From Alphaproteobacteria bacterium (GTDB lineage: Bacteria > Pseudomonadota > Alphaproteobacteria > Puniceispirillales > Puniceispirillaceae), in the NCBI GenBank assembly GCA_022425565.1, contig JAKMFG010000193.1, positions 1 to 6,939 on the forward strand: 6,939 nucleotides of DNA. The letters are read 5' to 3'. The position numbers were made by a program, and so were the translations under genes. Under the pieces are notes generated by a model. That model was given only the letters and a program-made list of their open reading frames with translations. It was not told the DNA's origin and did no database searches. Shown here piece after piece: positions 1 through 6,939 of the stretch (positions within the stretch are counted from its first letter, which is position 1; the number at the start of each line of letters is the position of its first letter).

Positions 1-585
1 GCCGGCACCATGCCGCATGCGCTGGTTGGGTATGCGGGCTCGCCACAGCGGGCCGCGCAGATGTTTCATGAATCAGTCCCCGATGCGCCGCTCCCGGTGC
101 TTGTCGATTATTACGGCAGGGAGATCAGTGACTCCCTCGAGGTGGCGAACCATTTCCCCGAGCTAGCAGCTTCCGGGCGTCTTGCCTTCCGGCTGGACAC
201 CCATGGCGGTCGTTTCAGCGAAGGGCTGGACACACCGCAATCCTATGCCGTGCTGGACCGTCATGTTCCCTATGCAACCCGTGGTTACAGGACAGATTCC
301 GAACTGAAGCACCTGATGGGAACAGGTGTCAGCGTGGCGGCGGTCTGGCATCTGCGTGAGACGCTTGACGCCAACGGGTTCGACAAGATTCGCATTGTCG
401 CCTCCAGCGGGTTCGGCCCCGACAAATGCCGCATGTTCTCCTTCGCCAAGGCGCCGGTGGATGTGATCGGCACAGGTTCGTTTTTGCCGCAGAACTGGTT
501 CGAGACATATGCCACCGCCGATATTATTTCTTATGACGGAAAGCCGTGCGTAAAGTCCGGCCGTGAATTTCTTCTTCGCAAATGA
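1..585 (+). CDS. pncB: Nicotinate phosphoribosyltransferase, C-terminal part (5' end outside window)
   Basis: This enzyme joins nicotinate to PRPP, with ATP hydrolysis, to give nicotinate mononucleotide in the cytosolic NAD salvage (Preiss-Handler) pathway. The frame is open from base 1, and 194 residues are visible. The Met codon at 10 is almost certainly internal, because it lies in the GTMPHAL segment, which is conserved inside this family. Further on I see RLDTHGGR (visible residues 64-71), in the place of the RxDSGD-type substrate-binding stretch of classical members; SSGFGPDKC (135-143), where the family has its beta-strand and phosphate-loop region; and VIGTGSFLP (155-163), the usual glycine-rich phosphate-binding turn. 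The product ends a few residues after the last conserved block, so the C-terminus looks intact. Its stop overlaps the ATG of nadE (ATGA), which fits consecutive steps towards NAD. The family call is by recalled similarity. The symbol pncB is given by function, as the sequence differs from E. coli-type PncB. Confidence 0.86.
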   Translation, partial: AGTMPHALVGYAGSPQRAAQMFHESVPDAPLPVLVDYYGREISDSLEVANHFPELAASGRLAFRLDTHGGRFSEGLDTPQSYAVLDRHVPYATRGYRTDSELKHLMGTGVSVAAVWHLRETLDANGFDKIRIVASSGFGPDKCRMFSFAKAPVDVIGTGSFLPQNWFETYATADIISYDGKPCVKSGREFLLRK

Positions 586-2273
586 CCGGGGCATCCATGT
601 CTGTTGTCAGTTCCATCGCCATCGCCCAGCTGAACCCGCATCTCGGCAATATTGCCGCCAATGCGGCCCGCCTTCTTGACGCGCGGCGCGGCGCGGCAGA
701 GGCAGGCGCGGCGATAATCGTCACGCCGGAAATGTATCTGTCGGGCTATCCCTGTGACGACCTTGTGCTGCGCAGCGATTTCATGGCTGAAGTCGCATCC
801 GGCCTTGAGATGCTGGCGGCGGCGACCACAGACGGTGGTCCGGCGATCATCGTCGGTGCCCCGCATGCCGAGGGCGGGGTCATAACCAATTCCGTCTTTG
901 TCCTTGATGAGGGGCAAATTCAGGCACGGCGCGACAAGGTCAATCTGCCGAACTATGGTGTGTTCGACGACAAGCGTAATTTCACCCCCGGCGACATGCC
1001 GGGCCCGGTGCTGGTGCGCGGTATGCGGCTTGGCCTGCCGATCTGCGAGGATATCTGGACACCAGACGTCATTGAGTGCCTTGCCGAGTCCGGTGCGCAG
1101 ATGATCATTTCGCTGAACGCGTCGCCATTCGATCTGATGAAATCCGACGCGCGTATGGCTCATGCTGTCAGCCGGGTTCATGAATCCGAGGTTCCGCTCG
1201 TCTATGTGAATATGGTCGGTGGGCAGGACGAGCTGGTCTATGACGGCGCGTCGTTCGCGCTGAACGCCGATGGCAAGCTGGCCGCGCATCTTCCAAGCTT
1301 TTCCGAGACGACCTCGGTCATCCGCGTCAGCGAGGATTTTGGTGTGCCGTCGCTGGCTGGCCAGATGACCCCGCCGGATGATGGCATGGGCGCGCTTTAT
1401 CGTGGGCTGACGCTGGGTCTACGCGACTATATCGACAAGAACGGGTTCCCGGGCGTCGTCCTTGGCCTGTCTGGCGGTATTGATTCAGCCATTGTCGCGG
1501 CGCTTGCCGTTGATGCGCTGGGGGCCGAGCGCGTGCATGCGGTGATGATGCCGTCACCCTATACCAGCCAGGAAAGCCTTGATGATGCAGCTGATCTGGC
1601 CGGCAGGCTCGGCATCCGGCTCGACGAGATTTCGATCGCACCGGCAATGCAGGCGATGGGTGACATGCTGGCGCCGCAGTTTGAGGGCACATTGGCCGAC
1701 ATTGCCGAGGAGAATATCCAGTCGCGGCTTCGCGGCCTGATCCTGATGGGGATTTCCAACAAGCATGGCCCGCTGGTCCTTGCCACCGGCAACAAGTCGG
1801 AATATGCGGCTGGCTATTCCACCCTCTATGGCGACATGTGTGGCGGTTTTGCGCCGATCAAGGATGTCTGGAAGGTGCAGGTGTTCGACCTGTGCCGCTG
1901 GCGCAACGCCAATATGCCACGCGGCGGCGCCGGACCGGAGGGCGAGGTGATGCCGGTGCGGATCATCGACAAGCCGCCCTCGGCCGAACTTCGCCCCGAC
2001 CAGAAGGACACGGATTCCCTGCCGCCCTACGACAGGCTCGACGCCATCATGAAAGCGCTGTGCGAGGAAATGGTTGATATCGAGACCATCGCCGCTCGCG
2101 GTTACGACCGGGACGAGGTGGCGCGTGCCAGCCAGCTGCTGTTCCGGGCCGAATACAAGCGGTTCCAGGCAGCGCCAGGGCCGAAAATGAACGCACTCGC
2201 CTTCGGGCGTGAACGCAGACTGCCGCTGACATCCGGGTTCAACCCGCTGACAGCGTCGGGAAAGGAAAGCTGA
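582..2273 (+). CDS. nadE: Glutamine-dependent NAD+ synthetase
   Basis: NadE catalyses the last step of NAD formation: deamido-NAD plus ATP and glutamine gives NAD, AMP, pyrophosphate and glutamate. Both domains are present. The N-terminal nitrilase-type glutaminase (about residues 8-250) shows the full catalytic triad: Glu50 in VTPEMYLSGY, Lys119 in RRDKVNLPNYG and Cys155 in GLPICEDIW. The C-terminal ATP-pyrophosphatase domain (about 270-545) has the P-loop LSGGIDS (296-302), then LATGNKSEYAAGYSTLYGD and the PPSAELRPDQKD segment. At 563 residues it has the usual length of the fused bacterial form and ends with the family's AFGRxRRLP tail. Two starts are possible. ATG 582 overlaps the upstream stop. 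ATG 597 (five residues shorter) has a weak GGGG five bases before it and gives an N-terminus nearer the usual distance from the IAIAQLN strand. The next gene begins immediately after its stop. Confidence 0.97.
   Translation: MTGASMSVVSSIAIAQLNPHLGNIAANAARLLDARRGAAEAGAAIIVTPEMYLSGYPCDDLVLRSDFMAEVASGLEMLAAATTDGGPAIIVGAPHAEGGVITNSVFVLDEGQIQARRDKVNLPNYGVFDDKRNFTPGDMPGPVLVRGMRLGLPICEDIWTPDVIECLAESGAQMIISLNASPFDLMKSDARMAHAVSRVHESEVPLVYVNMVGGQDELVYDGASFALNADGKLAAHLPSFSETTSVIRVSEDFGVPSLAGQMTPPDDGMGALYRGLTLGLRDYIDKNGFPGVVLGLSGGIDSAIVAALAVDALGAERVHAVMMPSPYTSQESLDDAADLAGRLGIRLDEISIAPAMQAMGDMLAPQFEGTLADIAEENIQSRLRGLILMGISNKHGPLVLATGNKSEYAAGYSTLYGDMCGGFAPIKDVWKVQVFDLCRWRNANMPRGGAGPEGEVMPVRIIDKPPSAELRPDQKDTDSLPPYDRLDAIMKALCEEMVDIETIAARGYDRDEVARASQLLFRAEYKRFQAAPGPKMNALAFGRERRLPLTSGFNPLTASGKES
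2262..2266 (+). promoter_or_regulatory. Ribosome binding site of gltX
   Basis: AAGGA lies inside the last codons of nadE, seven bases before the gltX ATG at 2274. It is the clearest Shine-Dalgarno sequence in the upstream four-gene block. It supports the ATG that directly abuts the nadE stop, so gltX can load ribosomes independently as well as by re-initiation. Confidence 0.7.
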
Positions 2274-3610
2274 ATGACTGACGTGAAAGTACGTTTCGCG
2301 CCGAGCCCGACTGGCAATCTGCATGTCGGCAATCTTCGTACCGCGCTGGTGAACTATCTGTTCGCCCGCCGCGAGGGTGGCCATTTCATGCTGCGGATCG
2401 ACGATACCGACACCGAGCGGTCGACGCCCGAGTTCGAGGCCTCGATCCGTGCCGATCTGGAATGGATGGGCATGAACTGGGACAGCGAGGACCGCCAGTC
2501 GGCACGGCTTGACCGGTATGATGCGGCGCTCAAGCAGCTTGCCGATGCCGGCCGTGCCTATCCCTGTTACGAGACGCCCGAAGAGCTGGCGCTGAAGCGC
2601 AAGGCGCAGCTGTCTGCCGGACGGCCGCCTGTCTATGACCGCGCGGCGCTGAAGCTGACGGACGAACAGAGGGCCGAGCATGAGGCGGCAGGACGTCGAC
2701 CCCATTGGCGGTTCCTGCTGAACGACGCCGAGGTCACCTGGACCGACATGGTGCGCGGCGATGTCAGCTATCACATGTCCAGCCTGTCCGATCCGGTTCT
2801 GATGCGCGAGGACGGACGGGTGATCTACACCATGGCATCGGTTGTCGATGACATCGACCACGGCATCACGCATATCATCCGCGGCGAGGACCATGTGACC
2901 AATTCGGCTGCCCAGATCCAGCTGTTCGAGGCGCTTGGCGCCACCGCGCCTGTCATGGGGCATGTCGCGCTGCTTGCCGGTGCTGACGGCGAAGGATTGT
3001 CAAAACGGCTTGGCAGCCTGTCGATTGGCCAGCTTCGCGGCGAGGGGACAGAGGCAACAGCGCTTGCCAGCCTGCTGGCACGTATAGGCACGGCCGATCC
3101 GGTTGTGCCGCAGGCCGCCATGCAGGACATCACCACCGGGTTCGACCTGTCGCGTTTCGGGCGAGCCACGGCCAAATTTGATCCGGCCGAGCTCGTGCAG
3201 GTGAATGCCCGTATTGTCCAGCAGCTTTCCTTTGCCGATGTTGCCGACAGGCTGGCGGACGCAGGTGTCGATGGCGGTGAGGCATTCTGGATGGCGGTCA
3301 GGGACAATCTGTCCACCGTTGCCGAGGCTGCCGACTGGTGGCAGGTCTGCAGTGCAGCCATTACGCCGGTGATCGAGGCAGCGGACGTCACCGACGCGGC
3401 CGCCGGCCTGCTTCCCGAGGGTGAGATGTCAGCTGACATCTGGCAGCCCTGGACGAAGTCGGTTGCCGAGGCGACCGGGGCCAAGGGGCGTGGGTTGTTC
3501 ATGCCGTTGCGCCTTGCGCTGACCGGCCGCGAGAAGGGGCCGGAAATAGCGCCGCTTCTAATGTTCATCGGGCGTGACCGGATCATCGCAAGGCTGCGCG
3601 GGGACAGCGC

Positions 3611-3614
<4 letters not shown>
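2274..3614 (+). CDS. gltX: Glutamate--tRNA ligase (alphaproteobacterial type with LSKRL signature)
   Basis: This class I aminoacyl-tRNA synthetase attaches glutamate to tRNA(Glu). In bacteria without GlnRS it may also charge tRNA(Gln), for later amidation by GatCAB. Visible are the N-terminal FAPSPTGNLHVGN with the HIGH-type motif HVGN (residues 17-20), LRIDDTDTERS (40-50), HIIRGEDHVTN (200-210) and the KMSKS-type loop LSKRL (242-246), followed by a helical anticodon-binding region (about 300-446). The length of 446 is at the short end for bacterial GluRS. The zinc-binding Cys/His set of E. coli GluRS is not conserved: only Cys98 remains, in YPCYETPEEL. The segments CYETPEEL, LKRK and YDRAALKLTDEQ resemble the GluRS-1 type I recall from Rickettsia and related bacteria, which often have a second gltX. 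It starts directly after the nadE stop, and its own stop overlaps the cysS start. The function is sure; the tRNA specificity is not. Confidence 0.96.
3424..3441. repeat. 18-bp perfect palindrome inside gltX
   Basis: AGATGTCAGCTGACATCT equals its own reverse complement over all 18 bases; the flanking bases (G on both sides) break the symmetry. It lies within the 3' third of gltX and encodes the residues around EMSADIW (384-390). A perfect dyad of this length is expected by chance only about 0.03 times in a window this size, ignoring base composition. Nothing else visible marks it as an operator, and it may be coincidental. Confidence 0.6.
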
Positions 3615-4972
<1,358 letters not shown>

Positions 4973-5044
4973 CCTTTTGGCATTGTTTTTGTTAAGCCTT
5001 CTACGCTGGCAGGCACCATTTCGGGGCATCCGGCAGGGGACAGG
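4973..5044 (+). other. Intergenic gap between cysS and cimA; possible weak promoter
   Basis: This is the only untranslated stretch of note (72 bases). Its first half is much richer in T and A than the surroundings, with a run of five T at 4986-4990 and TTAA at 4992-4995. TTGGCA at 4977-4982 could act as a -35 element, but the hexamer 17 bases later (TCTACG, 5000-5005) matches a -10 element in only three positions. The short GCC-TTTT-GGC near the cysS stop gives only a three-base stem, so it is not a convincing terminator. The stretch may hold a promoter for cimA or may simply be a spacer in a longer transcript. Confidence 0.3.
5035..5040 (+). promoter_or_regulatory. Ribosome binding site of cimA
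   Basis: AGGGGA precedes two adjacent ATG codons. The spacing is four bases to the first (5045) and seven to the second (5048), so the second Met is the better-placed start. The two choices differ by one residue. Confidence 0.6.
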
Positions 5045-6664
5045 ATGATGGAAGATAACAGGATCTGGCTGTTCGATACGACGCTGCGCGACGGTGGACA
5101 GACCCGTGGTGTCGATTTCTCGCAGGCCGACAAGGTCGCGATCGCCGCCGCGCTGGACGAGATCGGCGTTGATTACATCGAAGGTGGCTGGCCTGGCGCC
5201 AACCCGACCGACGATGCCTTTTTCGCATCGCCGCCGCAGACCCGCAACGCGCGCATGGTTGCCTTTGGTATGACCCGCCGCGGTGGTCGCAGCGTCGCCA
5301 ACGACCCGGGCCTGAACGCTGTTCTTGATGCCGAGGTTCCAGCCACCTGCCTTGTCGGCAAGACCTGGGACTTCCATGTCGAGACAGCGATCAAGACAAG
5401 CCTTGAGGAAAATCTGGACATGATCCGCGGGTCGGTTGCTGCCGCCGTGGACAAGGGCCGCGAGTCGATGTTCGATTGCGAGCATTTCTTCGACGGCTAC
5501 AAGAACAACCCGGGCTACGCCATCGACTGTGTGAAAGCGGCGCACGAAGGCGGGGCGGCCTGGGTGGTGCTGTGCGACACCAATGGCGGCGCGCTGCCCT
5601 CGGAAGTGTTCGAGATCGTCAGCGCGGTGCGCGAGGCTGTGCCGGACGCACGACTTGGCATCCATTGCCATAACGATGCCGGGGTGGCGGTGGCGAATTC
5701 GCTTGCGGCGATCCGCGCCGGCGCGCGCCAGGTACAGGGCACAATCAACGGGCTTGGCGAGCGGTGTGGCAATGCCGACCTGATCAGCCTGATCCCGACC
5801 CTGGTGCTGAAGCTCGGCTATGTGACCAGCATTTCCGAGGAAAGCCTGCCGAAGCTGATGCAGTTGTCGCGCATGCTTGATGAGCGTCTGAACCGTGCGC
5901 CGAACCCGCAGGCTCCTTATGTCGGCGAGGCGGCTTTTGCGCATAAGGGTGGCCTCCACGCTTCGGCAGCGCAAAAGGACCCGCGCACCTACGAGCATGT
6001 GCCGCCAGAGAAAGTCGGCAATTCCCGCCAGTATCTGGTCTCTGACCAGGCTGGAAAGTCGAACATGATGGCGCGTTTTGCCGAATTTGGCATCGAGGTT
6101 GATGCTGCCGACCCCCGCCTCGACAAGCTGATCCGGGTGGTTAAGGAACGCGAGTTTGACGGCTGGGCTTTTGATTCCGCCGAGGCCAGCTTCGAGCTGC
6201 TTGCACGCCGCACGCTCGGCGAGGTGCCGGATTATTTCAACATCGGCCGATTCCGGGTGATGGATGAGCGCCGCTTCAATGCCCGCGGCGAACTGGTCGT
6301 TGAATCGGAGGCCACGGCGACCATCACTGTCGGTAATGTCATTTATCATGAGGTGGCGCTTGGCAACGGTCCGGTGAATGCCGTCGACACTGCGCTTCGC
6401 AAGGCGCTGTCCAGCGCCTACCCCTCGCTCGAGGAGGTGGAGCTTGTCGATTACAAGGTCCGGATTCTGGATGCGCGAGAAGGCCATTCGGGCACCGGTG
6501 CCGTGACCCGCGTGCTGATCGAGTTCCGCACGCCAGACGGCACGACCTGGCGCACCGTTGGCCTGTCCACCAACATCATTGATGCATCGGTTGTCGCGCT
6601 TGGTGACGGGATGATCTGGAAGCTCCAGCGCGATGGTGTGCCGGGCCCAGCCGCCGCCGCCTGA
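5045..6664 (+). CDS. cimA: (R)-Citramalate synthase
   Basis: CimA condenses pyruvate with acetyl-CoA to (R)-citramalate. This is the entry to the pyruvate route to 2-oxobutyrate and isoleucine, bypassing threonine deaminase. It belongs to the DRE-TIM metallolyase family. The barrel (about residues 6-275) opens with FDTTLRDGGQT, containing Arg15 and metal ligand Asp16. It then has GGWPGANPTD, which is typical of CimA rather than LeuA, followed by GIHCHND with the metal ligands His207 and His209, and INGLGERCGNADL with Asn243. HKGGLHASA (300-308) follows the barrel. The C-terminal regulatory domain (about 395-530) resembles that of LeuA, where the end product binds, so feedback control by isoleucine is plausible. 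The 539 residues fit the longer citramalate synthase family (TIGR00977-like), not 2-isopropylmalate or homocitrate synthase. The product ends in an alanine-rich tail. The tRNA methyltransferase gene starts three bases after its stop. Confidence 0.93.
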   Translation: MMEDNRIWLFDTTLRDGGQTRGVDFSQADKVAIAAALDEIGVDYIEGGWPGANPTDDAFFASPPQTRNARMVAFGMTRRGGRSVANDPGLNAVLDAEVPATCLVGKTWDFHVETAIKTSLEENLDMIRGSVAAAVDKGRESMFDCEHFFDGYKNNPGYAIDCVKAAHEGGAAWVVLCDTNGGALPSEVFEIVSAVREAVPDARLGIHCHNDAGVAVANSLAAIRAGARQVQGTINGLGERCGNADLISLIPTLVLKLGYVTSISEESLPKLMQLSRMLDERLNRAPNPQAPYVGEAAFAHKGGLHASAAQKDPRTYEHVPPEKVGNSRQYLVSDQAGKSNMMARFAEFGIEVDAADPRLDKLIRVVKEREFDGWAFDSAEASFELLARRTLGEVPDYFNIGRFRVMDERRFNARGELVVESEATATITVGNVIYHEVALGNGPVNAVDTALRKALSSAYPSLEEVELVDYKVRILDAREGHSGTGAVTRVLIEFRTPDGTTWRTVGLSTNIIDASVVALGDGMIWKLQRDGVPGPAAAA

Positions 6665-6667
6665 GGC

Positions 6668-6939
6668 ATGGCTACCGCTACAGCTACAGAGAACCTGTCC
6701 GCCCCGCCTGTTGTTATTCTTGTCAGGCCACAGCTTGGCGAGAATATTGGCGCGGCTGCGCGGGCGATGATGAATTGTGGGCTTCACGATCTGCGGCTGG
6801 TCGCGCCGCGTGACGGCTGGCCCAACCCGGCTGCGCTTCCCATGGCGGCCGGCGGTGCTGGAATCATCGAAAACGCAACTGTCTACGACGATGTGGGTGC
6901 GGCAGCGCATGATCTTACATTTCTTGCGGCGCTGTCGGC
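6668..6939 (+). CDS. trmJ: TrmJ-type tRNA (cytidine/uridine-2'-O)-methyltransferase, N-terminal part (3' end outside window)
   Basis: TrmJ is a SPOUT-fold enzyme that uses S-adenosylmethionine to methylate the 2'-hydroxyl of nucleotide 32 in the tRNA anticodon loop. Ninety codons are visible. After a short Ala/Thr-rich leader come VVILVRPQLGENIGAAARAM, the first conserved SpoU motif, and LRLVAPRDGWPN. Arg32 lines up with Arg23 of E. coli TrmJ, which is implicated in catalysis. The knot region that binds the cofactor lies beyond the window. The ATG follows the cimA stop by three bases. GAGG at 6663-6666 is only one base before the ATG, too close for a good ribosome site, so translation may depend on coupling to cimA. 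The family is clear, but other SpoU/TrmH-like members cannot be fully ruled out from the N-terminus alone. Confidence 0.88.
   Translation, partial: MATATATENLSAPPVVILVRPQLGENIGAAARAMMNCGLHDLRLVAPRDGWPNPAALPMAAGGAGIIENATVYDDVGAAAHDLTFLAALS

Noticed and set aside
1554..2963. A 469-codon open reading frame on the - strand across nadE and gltX
   Set aside because: It has the same codon-aligned shadow relation: nadE and gltX share one frame, and forward TTA, CTA and TCA codons are rare. It has no domain signal.
4992..4995. TTAA in the cysS-cimA gap as a CtrA-type half-site
   Set aside because: CtrA sites need a second TTAA seven bases away, which is absent here; a single tetramer is not evidence.
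6491..6502. A 12-bp palindrome GGCACCGGTGCC in cimA
   Set aside because: One or two palindromes of this length are expected by chance in a window of this size, and more in GC-rich DNA.

Overview
The window is a dense, GC-rich (about 60% by eye), single-strand run of housekeeping genes from a bacterium. It is most likely an alphaproteobacterium. The reasons are the gene order cysS-cimA-trmJ, the type of glutamyl-tRNA synthetase, and a nicotinate phosphoribosyltransferase followed directly by glutamine-dependent NAD synthase. I cannot fix the order or genus; a marine or Rhodospirillales-like lineage is only a guess.

Layout, all on the + strand: (1) the C-terminal part of a nicotinate phosphoribosyltransferase, running in from the left edge to 585; (2) nadE, glutamine-hydrolysing NAD+ synthetase, 582-2273; (3) gltX, glutamate--tRNA ligase, 2274-3614; (4) cysS, cysteine--tRNA ligase, 3611-4972; (5) a 72-base AT-richer gap, the only intergenic DNA of any size; (6) cimA, (R)-citramalate synthase, 5045-6664; (7) the first 90 codons of a TrmJ-type tRNA 2'-O-methyltransferase, 6668 to the right edge. 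No stretch longer than 300 bases lacks a gene. I saw no tRNA or rRNA gene, insertion sequence, CRISPR array, phage gene or convincing terminator.

Genes 1 to 4 are packed with ATGA overlaps or direct abutment, which suggests one transcript with translational coupling. Two of them are consecutive in purpose: salvage of nicotinate to nicotinate mononucleotide, and the final amidation of deamido-NAD to NAD. The next two charge tRNAs with glutamate and cysteine. After the gap, cimA opens the pyruvate route to isoleucine and is followed after three bases by the tRNA methyltransferase gene. The common themes are NAD supply and translation, plus one amino-acid pathway.

I do not see an undescribed system here. 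The items most worth a second look are an 18-base perfect palindrome inside gltX, the variant signature loop and missing zinc cysteines of GltX, the coupling of NAD genes to tRNA synthetase genes, and the small gap before cimA. A striking 992-codon antisense reading frame was examined and explained as a codon-usage shadow.
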